19,803 bases of DNA from an uncultured Selenomonadaceae bacterium (lineage in GTDB: Bacteria > Bacillota > Negativicutes > Selenomonadales > Selenomonadaceae): assembly GCA_905236325.1 (NCBI GenBank), contig CAJOPJ010000100.1, positions 1 through 19,803 of the forward strand, read 5' to 3'. Under the pieces are notes generated by a model, which saw only the letters and a program-made list of their open reading frames with translations, did no database searches and had not been told where the DNA came from. Shown piece by piece: positions 8,666-16,474 of this stretch. Each line of letters starts with the position of its first letter. The first letter of the stretch is position 1. The position numbers and the translations under genes are program-made.

Positions 8666-9747
8666 AAAATATTTTAATATCCGGCTACTATGGTTCAAAA
8701 AATGGCGGCGATGAGGCAATGTTGGCTGCGATTTTGGAAACCTTGCGCGGACTGGACGGCGAATTAAAATTTACAGTTATTTCAATGGATCCTGAATATA
8801 CCAAAAAGCGGCATAATGTTGAGGCAGTGGCGTGGTTGAATATTTGGGCGATTGTGCGCAAGATTTTGTCGGCGGATTTGTTGATTAGTGGCGGGGGTAG
8901 TCTTTTGCAAAATGTTACAAGTCGGCGGAGTTTGTATTATTATCTTGGTGTTATAATGCTGGCGAAGCTTTTTGGGCGCAAGGTTATGTTGTACGCGCAA
9001 GGCATTGGTCCGATATGTGGCAATTTGGCAAAGTGGCTGATGAATCTGATTGTTAATCAGGTCGATTTAATTACAGTGCGTGATAAAGGTTCACTGGCGG
9101 AACTTGGGCGTTTGCAAATTACTAAGCCGAAAATTTTTTGTACAGCAGATCCTGTGCTTGCGATTAAGCCGGTAAATTTGGATATTGGCAGGAAAATTTT
9201 GGCGAAACTTGCTATTGACAGTTCAAATGTTAAAATTGGTATTTCGGTGCGCAGGTGGAAAGGCTGGGAAAATTGTAATTTGAATTTGGCAAAAGCGCTT
9301 GACAGGCTGTTTGAAACTTACCGCGCTGAGGTTGTTTTTATTCCAATGCAGTTTCCTGAAGATATTAAAGCCGCAAAGCAGACTGCCGAATTGATGACGA
9401 CCAAAGCCACAGTTATTGAGGAGGAGCTTTCTACGCAGGAAATTTTAAGCCTGGTTGGTTGCGTTGATGTTTTGATTAGTATCAGGCTACATGCGCTGAT
9501 TTTTGCCGGCGTTATGGGCGTGCCTATGCTTGGTATTTCTTACGACCCAAAGATTGATAGATTTTTAGATTCTATTGGTGAAAAACCGCTGGGGACTTTA
9601 GCTTCTGTCACTGCGCAGGAAATTTATCAGGCTGTTGCAGAAAAATTGTCTCAAGATAAAATCTGCAAGGCGCATTTGAAAGGCTTAAATGACTTGGCTT
9701 TGCTTAATGCTAAGCTTGCTATTGAACTTTTGAAAGGCTGTGAATAA
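8662..9747 (+). CDS. csaB: Polysaccharide pyruvyl transferase CsaB
   Basis: 361 residues. CsaB transfers pyruvate from phosphoenolpyruvate to a sugar of the secondary cell-wall polymer, making the ligand for S-layer-homology (SLH) domains. Family landmarks: GYYGSKNGGDEAML near the N-terminus, SGGGSLLQN (from about residue 76), YAQGIGP, the conserved SIRLHAL (about 272-278) and ISYDPKIDRFL. The GT-B-like two-domain layout and length are normal for the family. It starts at ATG 8662 inside the stop of the DUF5693 gene and ends 2 nt before lpxC. In Negativicutes, SLH-type outer-membrane proteins (OmpM) tether the outer membrane to peptidoglycan, so this gene may serve that anchoring rather than a classic S-layer; that is inference. 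Confidence 0.93.
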   Translation: MKNILISGYYGSKNGGDEAMLAAILETLRGLDGELKFTVISMDPEYTKKRHNVEAVAWLNIWAIVRKILSADLLISGGGSLLQNVTSRRSLYYYLGVIMLAKLFGRKVMLYAQGIGPICGNLAKWLMNLIVNQVDLITVRDKGSLAELGRLQITKPKIFCTADPVLAIKPVNLDIGRKILAKLAIDSSNVKIGISVRRWKGWENCNLNLAKALDRLFETYRAEVVFIPMQFPEDIKAAKQTAELMTTKATVIEEELSTQEILSLVGCVDVLISIRLHALIFAGVMGVPMLGISYDPKIDRFLDSIGEKPLGTLASVTAQEIYQAVAEKLSQDKICKAHLKGLNDLALLNAKLAIELLKGCE

Positions 9748-9749
9748 TT

Positions 9750-10574
9750 TTGATAATGCAAAGAACTTTGGCGCACGAAGTTGAAATTCAAGGTATCGGC
9801 TTGCTCTCCGGCGTGAATGTTAATTTAAAAATCAAACCTGCCCCTGCTGATACTGGTATTGTTTTTGTGCGCATTGATTTACCAAACGCACCAACTATCC
9901 CTGCCACTGCCGATAATGTTACTTCGGTACTTCGCGCTACTACTATTGAACGCGCCGGCGTTAAGGTTTTTACTATTGAACACTTGATGAGCGCACTAAA
10001 TATTTCCGGCATTGATAATTGTTTTGTTGAACTTGATTCGGAGGAACCGCCTGTTTTGGACGGCAACAGCTTAGGCTTTTTTAAGAATATTACTGCTGCC
10101 GGCTTTGTTGAACAAAATAAACAGCGCAATATCATTCAACTTGAAAAAGTTTATCGCGCCGACTCCAATGACGGCAATTTTGTTATCGCTCTACCTTACC
10201 ACGCCTTGAGAGTTTCTTTTACTTCCCGCAATCCACATCTTGGACTTCAATTTCAAGACTTCCTCATCACTCCTCCGCTTTATGAATCTGAAATTGCGCC
10301 TGCTCGCACTATTGCTTATGAAAAGGAAATTGAACAACTCTTGCAAATGGGGCTTGGGCTTGGCGGCTCTATTCATAATGTCATTGTCTATAACGACGAT
10401 GGCTGGCTTAATCCTCTCAATTTTCCTGATGAACTTGTCCGCCACAAAATCTTGGACTTGCTTGGTGATATTCGCCTTGCCGGTTTTCTTAACGCTCATC
10501 TCATCGCCTTCAATTCCTCCCACGCTCTTAATACCTCTCTTGCTAAAAAAATCTTTGCTGACTTTTCCTTTTAG
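9750..10574 (+). CDS. lpxC: UDP-3-O-acyl-N-acetylglucosamine deacetylase LpxC
   Basis: Zinc enzyme of the committed step of lipid A synthesis, cytoplasmic. 274 residues, normal length. Zinc ligands are visible: Glu77-His78 in TIEHLMSAL, then His232 and Asp236 in RHKILDLLGD. PPVLDGNS (Asp104) and LGGSIHNVIVYNDDG match conserved loops. The general acid/base histidine is His258 in SSHALN, where most family members have GHALN. The start is TTG 9750 (MIMQRTLAHEV), paralleling the E. coli MIKQRTL start; ATG 9756 is an alternative, and neither has a strong Shine-Dalgarno, so translation may depend on the csaB stop 2 nt upstream. Its coding strand is strikingly C-rich compared with the G-rich genes on both sides. 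Position between csaB and gdpP, rather than with lpxA/fabZ, is unusual in my experience of other Gram-negatives. Confidence 0.96.
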   Translation: MIMQRTLAHEVEIQGIGLLSGVNVNLKIKPAPADTGIVFVRIDLPNAPTIPATADNVTSVLRATTIERAGVKVFTIEHLMSALNISGIDNCFVELDSEEPPVLDGNSLGFFKNITAAGFVEQNKQRNIIQLEKVYRADSNDGNFVIALPYHALRVSFTSRNPHLGLQFQDFLITPPLYESEIAPARTIAYEKEIEQLLQMGLGLGGSIHNVIVYNDDGWLNPLNFPDELVRHKILDLLGDIRLAGFLNAHLIAFNSSHALNTSLAKKIFADFSF

Positions 10575-10589
10575 AAAGGTGGTTTTTCA

Positions 10590-12656
10590 TTGCCAAGAAA
10601 TTTATCTGCTTGGTCCGACTTAGTAATTCAGCTTGCTGTTCTTCTTGTTATGGTGATTATTTTGGCGCAGTATAACAGGTACTTGGCGGCAGCGGCGTTT
10701 TTAGTTTGGTTTTTTTTGGCACTTTTTGCGCGTGAGCGTTACAAAGTCAGAGTTAAGCAGTTTAAGGAATATTTTGAAAACATGGTAAGCGGCGGCAGGG
10801 AATTTATGTCTTACGCGCTTACAAATATTCCGCAGGCTGTGATTGTTATTGACTCCGAAGGCTATTTGCAGTGGTTTAATGAAATTACAAAACAGTTTAC
10901 AGGCGCGTCGATTGAAGCCGGTATGCATATCGAGGAAATTTGGAGCGGAATTGTTAAGCCGGAAACTTTTGAACAAACAGAAAACGCCGAAAAGCAAGGT
11001 ACTTATGTTGCAAAATGCCTGTTCAAAGGCGTAAGTCAGGAAGGCGAAGAATTTTCGACTGAAAAATTTTTTCGAGTGCATTATTGCAAACTAAAAATGC
11101 GCAGTGCAAATTATCCAACCTTGACTGCGCTGTTTATTCATGAAATAACTGAATTTGAAAACCTGAAGTTGGAATATAAAGACAGCCGCACGGTTTTAAT
11201 GTATGTTCAGGTTGATAATTATGATGAAATTATGCAGAGCTTGAATGAAGCAGAAAAAACCGCGCTGATGTTGTCAATCAATGAAGAACTTGAAATGTGG
11301 ATGAAAGATTTGGCAGGATTTATGCAGCGCGTTTCAAATGACTTGTTTGTGATAGTTTTGCAATATTACGCGCTGAATCGGGCAATTACAGAAAAATTTA
11401 CAGTGCTGGACAATGTGCGCAAAATTGTCAGCAAAAATGGTATTCCGGCAACTTTGTCAATGGGCGTGGCAGTTGCAGAAAAAAATTCAGCCGCTCAATC
11501 AATGGCAGAACTTGGCGCGTCTGCGCAGGAAAGATTGAATGCGGCACTTTCACGCGGCGGTGATCAAGTTGCAATTATGTTGGACGGCAAACCGCAATAT
11601 TTCGGCGGACGCTCTAAGGCAGTTGAAAAACATAACAGAGTCAGAGCGCGAGTTACAGCCAATTCAATACGCGAACACATGGAAAACGCGGACGAAATTT
11701 TTATCATGGGACACAATAGGGAAGACTTCGACGCTTTCGGCGCAGCAGTTGGCATAGGAGTTATGGCGAAAAAATTACAAAAGCCTTACCACATAATTTT
11801 AAGTTCAACGCTTGACGCAATAGATAAAATCCTGACGCACTTCCAAAAAAATACAACCGGAAGTTACGAAGGAGTATTTGTCAAAGCAGAGGAATTTAAC
11901 CTGCCGGCAACGATAAATCCACTGCTGATAGTGGTTGATACTCACATACCTTATATGACGGCAATGCCTTCGCTATTGGAGCGAATTGAAAATGTGATTG
12001 TAATAGATCACCACAGAAAAAGCGACGCAGTAATAAAAAATCCGGTAATTTTTTATCATGAACCCTCATCAAGCAGTGCGTCAGAACTTGTAACAGAACT
12101 TTTGATGTACTTTGATGACAGAATCATTCTTGGCAGGTTGGCAGCAACTGCACTGTATTCCGGAATTGTGGTTGATACCAAAAGCTTTGTAGTGCAAACC
12201 GGCGTGCGGACTTTTGACGCGGCGGCATACCTTAGGCGTAGTGGCGCAGATCCTGTCGTTGTGCGCGAACTTTTCTTGGCGGATTATGAAACAACAGTTG
12301 TCTTGGCAAAAGCAAAAGCCAAAGCCAAATACTATGAAGGCGGTTTAATAGTAACTTCAATGCCCGGCAGTCTTCCAAACATTCAAGCGTTGGCTGGTCA
12401 AGCAGCAGACTCGCTTTTAACTATCGAAGGCGTGCGCATGACAATAATATTGTTTCAACTGCCTGAATCTGTCGGAATCTCAGCGCGTTCAAATGGTGAT
12501 TTAAATGTTCAGGTGATAATGGAACAATTTGGCGGCGGCGGTCATCAAAATGTTGCAGGTGCTCAAGTTAAAGGCGCAGATATTTTGCAACTTGAAACGC
12601 AGGTTGTTGAAGTTGCAAAAAAATATATTGCTGAATCTGATTGTAGGGGGTTTTAA
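10590..12656 (+). CDS. gdpP: Cyclic-di-AMP phosphodiesterase GdpP (DHH/DHHA1 family)
   Basis: 688-residue membrane-bound enzyme that hydrolyses c-di-AMP. Two N-terminal hydrophobic helices (about residues 10-48) are followed by a PAS-like domain (NIPQAVIVIDSEGYLQWFNE), a degenerate GGDEF domain (residual GGDQ at 323-326) and the DHH-DHHA1 catalytic half. Metal-binding residues are seen at His375, Asp379 and Asp381 (GHNREDFDAFGA), Asp450 (VVDTH), Asp473-His474-His475 (IDHHRKSD) and Asp529 (GIVVDTKSF). DHHA1 ends with GGGGHQNVAGAQV (from Gly648). All catalytic positions appear intact, so it should be active. TTG 10590 follows AAAGGTGG by 7 nt and no ATG fits. PAS and degenerate GGDEF domains regulate activity in Bacillus GdpP (haem and ppGpp effects are known there). 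Confidence 0.95.
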   Translation: MPRNLSAWSDLVIQLAVLLVMVIILAQYNRYLAAAAFLVWFFLALFARERYKVRVKQFKEYFENMVSGGREFMSYALTNIPQAVIVIDSEGYLQWFNEITKQFTGASIEAGMHIEEIWSGIVKPETFEQTENAEKQGTYVAKCLFKGVSQEGEEFSTEKFFRVHYCKLKMRSANYPTLTALFIHEITEFENLKLEYKDSRTVLMYVQVDNYDEIMQSLNEAEKTALMLSINEELEMWMKDLAGFMQRVSNDLFVIVLQYYALNRAITEKFTVLDNVRKIVSKNGIPATLSMGVAVAEKNSAAQSMAELGASAQERLNAALSRGGDQVAIMLDGKPQYFGGRSKAVEKHNRVRARVTANSIREHMENADEIFIMGHNREDFDAFGAAVGIGVMAKKLQKPYHIILSSTLDAIDKILTHFQKNTTGSYEGVFVKAEEFNLPATINPLLIVVDTHIPYMTAMPSLLERIENVIVIDHHRKSDAVIKNPVIFYHEPSSSSASELVTELLMYFDDRIILGRLAATALYSGIVVDTKSFVVQTGVRTFDAAAYLRRSGADPVVVRELFLADYETTVVLAKAKAKAKYYEGGLIVTSMPGSLPNIQALAGQAADSLLTIEGVRMTIILFQLPESVGISARSNGDLNVQVIMEQFGGGGHQNVAGAQVKGADILQLETQVVEVAKKYIAESDCRGF

Positions 12657-12658
12657 TT

Positions 12659-13432
12659 TTGCTTTTGGTTATTGACATTGGCAACAGTAATATTGTAATG
12701 GGGACTTATGCCGAAAAAGTCTTAATGAAGCATTGGCGCATTTCTACTGCCGAACAAAAAACCGGCGATGAGTATGGCATGCTGATCAATGATTTGTTTA
12801 AATATCAAGGCATTAATTTTCAGGATGTTCACGACATCATCATTTCCTCTGTCGTGCCGCAACTTATCGTGCCATTTATCAAAATGTGCGAGCGTTATTT
12901 TAAAATTACTCCACTTATTGTAGGTCCAGGTATCAAAACCGGAATTAAGCTTTGCTATGAAAATCCGCGCTCTATCGGTGCTGACAGGATTGTTAATGTT
13001 GTCGGTGCATTTGATCTTTATGGCGGACCATTGATTGTAATTGATATTGGCACCGCTACAACTTTTGATATTGTTGCTGAAAATGGCGATTTTTTGGGCG
13101 GCGTTATTGCGCCCGGAATTCTTGCCTCTGCCGATTCTTTGGTAAGTTCAACTGCAAAACTGCCACGCATTGAACTTGTCCCACCAAAAAGCATTATTTG
13201 CCACAACACTATCACAGGTATGCAGGCTGGCATTATTTATGGCTATTGCGGTCAAATCGATGCCATTGTCGAAAGAATCCGCGCCGAAATGGGAAAGGCT
13301 TGGCTTCCTAAAGTAATTGCTACCGGCGGCTTTGCCACCATGATTTCCCGCGAATCCAAATCTATAGACAAAATTGACCACTTCCTCACTCTTTCCGGCT
13401 TGCGCGTCCTTTATGAAAGAAACAGAATCTAA
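12659..13432 (+). CDS. coaX: Type III pantothenate kinase
   Basis: First step of coenzyme A synthesis, ATP-dependent phosphorylation of pantothenate by an ASKHA-fold kinase. 257 residues, the usual length. The phosphate-binding DIGNSN is at residues 5-10, the signature GADR with catalytic Asp109 is at 107-110, and the second phosphate loop IDIGTATTFDIV carries Asp129; GGVIAPGI follows. TTG 12659 is the only workable start, 8 nt after GGGGG (12646-12650), and the gene follows gdpP by 2 nt. Type III kinases are not feedback-inhibited by CoA. Confidence 0.96.
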   Translation: MLLVIDIGNSNIVMGTYAEKVLMKHWRISTAEQKTGDEYGMLINDLFKYQGINFQDVHDIIISSVVPQLIVPFIKMCERYFKITPLIVGPGIKTGIKLCYENPRSIGADRIVNVVGAFDLYGGPLIVIDIGTATTFDIVAENGDFLGGVIAPGILASADSLVSSTAKLPRIELVPPKSIICHNTITGMQAGIIYGYCGQIDAIVERIRAEMGKAWLPKVIATGGFATMISRESKSIDKIDHFLTLSGLRVLYERNRI

Positions 13433-13475
13433 ATTTCTATTTAAAAATATTTATTTAAAAAATTTCTATTTAAAA
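13431..13475 (+). repeat. AT-rich spacer with a directly repeated 16-mer
   Basis: AAATTTCTATTTAAAA occurs exactly at 13431-13446 and again at 13460-13475, with a degenerate third unit (TATTTATTTAAAA) between them. It fills the coaX-dusB gap, and the second copy ends on the first base of the dusB ATG. No Shine-Dalgarno is present. Confidence 0.8.
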
Positions 13476-14443
13476 TGACTATCGAACAAATTTTTAAAAC
13501 ACCAATCTATTTGGCTCCAATGGCAGGTGTGACTGACACAGCCTTTCGGCTAATTGTGCGCTCACTTTGCGCCGAAAAAAATATGCTCATGTTTTCCGAA
13601 ATGGTAAGCGCAACAGGCTTGCACTATCGCAACGCCAAAACTTTCGAAATGCTTAAAACTTGCGACGCAGATTCACCTGTTGCAATTCAGCTTTTCGGCT
13701 CGGAACCAAATATTTGCGCCGAAGCTGCCAAAATTGTTGAAGATTCAGGCATAGTGGCATTAGATTTCAATCTTGGCTGCCCTGCACCAAAAATTGTTAA
13801 AAACGGCGAAGGCTCCGCGCTTATGAAAAATCCACTCCTCACAGCAAAAATCCTGTCCGAAGTCCGCAAGGCTATCAAAATCCCATTCAGCGTAAAAATG
13901 CGACTTGGCTTTGATGATGATAACCTAAATGCTGTTGAAATTGCCAAAATTGCTGAATCGGTCGGCGTGGATTTTATCACTGTTCATGGCAGGACGCGCA
14001 GTCAATTTTATTCCGGCAAAGCCAATTGGTCTGAAATTGCGCGCGTTAAAGCCGCAGTTAAAATTCCTGTCATTGCAAATGGCGATGTAACTGGCTTTGA
14101 AAGTTTTGACAAAGTCCTGCAAGTTACTTCCGCCGCCGGCGTAATGATTGGCAGAGCCGCGCAGGGCAATCCTTGGCTAATCGCCAATTTGATAAATTAT
14201 TTCCGCACAGGCAAAAAAAATCCCCCACCAAGTCTGCCAGAACGCATTAAAATCATGCGCCGCCATTTTAATATGTTGCTTGAACTTAAAAGCGAAGATA
14301 TTGCCGTGCGTGAAATGCGCAAACACGCCGCTTGGTATACCAAAGGCTTAAATTGCGCCGCAGAACTCAGAAACAAATTCAATCATGCTGAATCGACAGC
14401 TGACTTCGCCAATATTCTATCTGAACTTGAGGTGTTAAATTGA
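13475..14443 (+). CDS. dusB: tRNA-dihydrouridine synthase, DusB family
   Basis: 322-residue FMN enzyme that reduces uridines in the tRNA D-loop. The TIM-barrel opens with IYLAPMAGVTDTAFR. The catalytic cysteine is Cys102 in LGCPAPKIVK, and NGEGSALM follows. FSVKMRLGFDDD, ITVHGRTRSQFYSG, PVIANGDV and GVMIGRAAQGNPW are the usual FMN- and tRNA-contacting elements. ATG 13475 is the only start that keeps the N-terminus, yet it has no recognisable ribosome binding site; the leader is an A/T repeat. The stop overlaps the pth start (TTGA). The assignment to the DusB/NifR3 subgroup rests on general sequence look and is slightly less sure than the Dus family call. Confidence 0.94.
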   Translation: MTIEQIFKTPIYLAPMAGVTDTAFRLIVRSLCAEKNMLMFSEMVSATGLHYRNAKTFEMLKTCDADSPVAIQLFGSEPNICAEAAKIVEDSGIVALDFNLGCPAPKIVKNGEGSALMKNPLLTAKILSEVRKAIKIPFSVKMRLGFDDDNLNAVEIAKIAESVGVDFITVHGRTRSQFYSGKANWSEIARVKAAVKIPVIANGDVTGFESFDKVLQVTSAAGVMIGRAAQGNPWLIANLINYFRTGKKNPPPSLPERIKIMRRHFNMLLELKSEDIAVREMRKHAAWYTKGLNCAAELRNKFNHAESTADFANILSELEVLN

Positions 14444-15024
14444 AAATCTTTGTTGGACTCGGAAACCCCGGCGCAGAATATCAAAATACCAAGCACAACG
14501 CCGGCTTTATGCTGGCTGATAAATTCGCAACCAATTTAAATACGACTGATTGGCACAATAAATTCAACGCGCTCATTGCTGAAACTATCTTTGCCGACGA
14601 TAAAATTTTAATTGTTAAGCCGCAAACTTTCATGAATAACAGTGGCACGGCTGTTAGGCAGCTGGCTGATTTTTACAAAGTCGCAACTGAAAATATCATT
14701 GTTGCGCACGACGATATGGATTTGCCTGTTGGAAAGATTAGATTGCGTCCAAAAGGCTCAGGCGGCGGTCATCACGGCGTTGAATCAATTATCCAGCATT
14801 TGTCAGGCGAAATGAATTTTCCGCGCGTCAGAATCGGCATTGGTCGTCCGCCGGAAAATTGGACTGTGATAAGCCATGTACTCAGCCGCTTCACTGAATC
14901 CGACTTAAAAATAATTCATGCCGTCTTGGAAGATTCAATTCCTGCTGTAAAATGTATTCTGTCCGAAGGCATTGATTTAGCAATGAACAAATTTAATTCC
15001 AAATTTAATCAACATCAACGCTGA
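14440..15024 (+). CDS. pth: Peptidyl-tRNA hydrolase
   Basis: Releases tRNA from prematurely dropped peptidyl-tRNA. 194 residues. Conserved residues visible: Asn9 in GLGNPG, catalytic His19 in NTKHNAGF, MNNSG (65-69) and HDDMDLP (Asp92 the likely catalytic partner); KGSGGGHHGVESI and FPRVRIGIGRP follow. It starts at TTG 14440, which overlaps the dusB TGA by 4 nt, 5 nt after GAGGTG (14429-14434). Its last 20 bases overlap the 3' end of the convergent minus-strand mgtC-like gene, and no terminator is visible between them. Last gene of the csaB-lpxC-gdpP run. Confidence 0.96.
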   Translation: MKIFVGLGNPGAEYQNTKHNAGFMLADKFATNLNTTDWHNKFNALIAETIFADDKILIVKPQTFMNNSGTAVRQLADFYKVATENIIVAHDDMDLPVGKIRLRPKGSGGGHHGVESIIQHLSGEMNFPRVRIGIGRPPENWTVISHVLSRFTESDLKIIHAVLEDSIPAVKCILSEGIDLAMNKFNSKFNQHQR

Positions 15025-15670
15025 TAACACCGTCAAGCCTTTTAATTGCGTCAACAACAACTGTACTTTTCAAACTGCGATGATTATAAACCTCAAATTC
15101 AATAATCTGCGCGTCGGCGTGTTCTTCATCAGCTTTAACCTTAATGCCGCGTATTTTTAACTGCAAATCATCAAGGCAGGAATTTATATGCATAAGCTGT
15201 CCAGGCTTGTCTTTGGCGTGTATTGTTAAGTACAAATTTTTTTCATGCATAACCCATTCATCAATTCTGGACAAAGTACCAAGCGTCGCAAAAATTAAGC
15301 CTGTAGTGAACAGTGCGCCGGAATAATAACCTGCGCCAACTGCCAAACCGACACCACTGACAGCCCAAATGCAAGCCGCAGTCGTCAAACCTGTAACAGT
15401 TAAGCCTTCCTTCATAATCGCGCCGGCACCTAAAAAACCAATTCCGCTAACAACTTGAGCGGCAAGTCTGGCAGGGTCGGCGTTAGTTCTGCCTTCAACA
15501 TTGAAGTACAAAGCCTCACTCAAAACCATAATCAAGCAGGAACCTAAACAAACTAAAACATTAGTTCTGAGTCCTGCAGACTTTCTGCGACTCTGCCTTT
15601 CATAGCCAATAATCCCACCAAGCACGCAAGCTAAAGTCAGCCTAAAAAATAACTCCCATTCCGAAATCAA
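15005..15670 (-). CDS. MgtC/SapB family inner-membrane protein
   Basis: 221 residues. The N-terminal half holds four or so hydrophobic helices with the family signature GGIIGYERQSRRKSAGLRTN and the motif GIGFLGAGAIMKEG followed by VTGLTTAACIWAVSGVGLAV. The C-terminal half (from about 145) is a soluble ACT-like domain. Members are linked to growth in low magnesium and to virulence in other bacteria; the specific substrate or partner here is unknown. TTG 15670 is chosen because AGGTG ends 7 nt upstream; TTG 15676 would be only 1 nt from it. The gene follows the glucosaminidase gene by 12 nt on the same strand, and its ribosome binding site abuts that stop codon, so the two form an operon. It converges on pth with a 20-nt overlap. 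Confidence 0.9.
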   Translation of the reverse strand: MISEWELFFRLTLACVLGGIIGYERQSRRKSAGLRTNVLVCLGSCLIMVLSEALYFNVEGRTNADPARLAAQVVSGIGFLGAGAIMKEGLTVTGLTTAACIWAVSGVGLAVGAGYYSGALFTTGLIFATLGTLSRIDEWVMHEKNLYLTIHAKDKPGQLMHINSCLDDLQLKIRGIKVKADEEHADAQIIEFEVYNHRSLKSTVVVDAIKRLDGVISVDVD

Positions 15671-15682
15671 AATCAATCACCT

Positions 15683-16384
15683 TTAATAAAGTAAAATATC
15701 ACGCACCATTGACAAAATATCCTGTCCATAATTATAACCAGGAACAGCCCAACGCCCATTCAAATCATACCACTTCGACAAAATATTATTGCCATAGCGA
15801 CTGCGCACAAGTTCATAGCGCGGATCTACAATTTCAGTTGTAGGTCGGCGCGTCGAACTATAAGCCAACAAATGCTGAATATGCGCACGCACACCAATTT
15901 GCGGACTTGCAAAATACAAACCCCGAACGCCGCCACCTGTAGTTCCAAGCCCACAATAATTATTTTGTTCAGGAACAACATCGCCGCCATAGCGGAAAAA
16001 ACCTGTTTCCTTAAGTGCCTGCGCAAAAGCAACATCAGCGCGTACGCCTTCACGCCCTGCCTCTTCATAATAATAAGCCACAATTTCTTCAGCAGAAACA
16101 GCCAAGTTTGGATTTGGATTGTGTGCCATTAAATATTTAACGCACTGTTTTTGCGTAGCAACCGGCGCACCAAGTATCGCATCGTCCGAAATTGAAATTG
16201 TTTCAGGCATATAAAAATCACCTTCCGGCGCAACAATATTAACTTCCTCCGCCGTCAAGCCGGTATTGTAGCGCAGCTCCGATCTAGTTTCCAACTGTGG
16301 ATCATGCAACCTCCTTGCGTCTGTTTGCATTGGAAAAGACATCGCAAATGCGCCTGCCAAAATTGCCACTTTAAAATAATTCAA
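15683..16384 (-). CDS. Exported glucosaminidase-domain protein (putative peptidoglycan hydrolase)
   Basis: 233 residues. Residues 1-20 form a signal peptide (MNYFKVAILAGAFAMSFPMQ, with likely cleavage near TDA-RR), so it acts in the periplasm or cell wall. The C-terminal half matches the GH73-like N-acetylglucosaminidase fold: ADVAFAQALKETGFFRYGGD with candidate catalytic Glu126, NNYCGLGTTGGG, then the GVRAHIQHLLAYSS helix. It should cut glycan strands of peptidoglycan. Start: TTG 16384 follows GGAGG by 7 nt (read on the minus strand) and gives a clean signal peptide; extending upstream in frame adds 32 residues that run over the ribosome binding site and promoter region, so the longer form is rejected. 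Transcribed divergently from efp, and first in an operon with the MgtC-like gene. The exact bond cut is not determinable here. Confidence 0.85.
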   Translation of the reverse strand: MNYFKVAILAGAFAMSFPMQTDARRLHDPQLETRSELRYNTGLTAEEVNIVAPEGDFYMPETISISDDAILGAPVATQKQCVKYLMAHNPNPNLAVSAEEIVAYYYEEAGREGVRADVAFAQALKETGFFRYGGDVVPEQNNYCGLGTTGGGVRGLYFASPQIGVRAHIQHLLAYSSTRRPTTEIVDPRYELVRSRYGNNILSKWYDLNGRWAVPGYNYGQDILSMVRDILLY

Positions 16385-16426
16385 TTTTAGTCCTCCATTT
16401 CCAACAAAATTAAATACACGCTTGAA

Positions 16427-16455
16427 ATTATAGCACAATTTAGCTTGCTTGAAAA
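16427..16455 (-). promoter_or_regulatory. Minus-strand promoter for the glucosaminidase-mgtC operon
   Basis: On the minus strand TTTTCA (16455-16450) and TATAAT (16432-16427) are separated by 17 nt, with TGC just before the -10 (extended -10). It lies about 43 nt before the TTG start. Confidence 0.65.
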
Positions 16456-16474
16456 TGTTTTTAAAAATTTTTGC

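Noticed and set aside
10240..10623. Overlapping + strand ORF at the end of lpxC
   Set aside because: Out-of-frame shadow of lpxC running into the gdpP start; no ribosome binding site.
11556..11567. Active GGDEF diguanylate cyclase in gdpP
   Set aside because: Only GGDQ remains and upstream catalytic residues are not evident; degenerate GGDEF is normal for GdpP.
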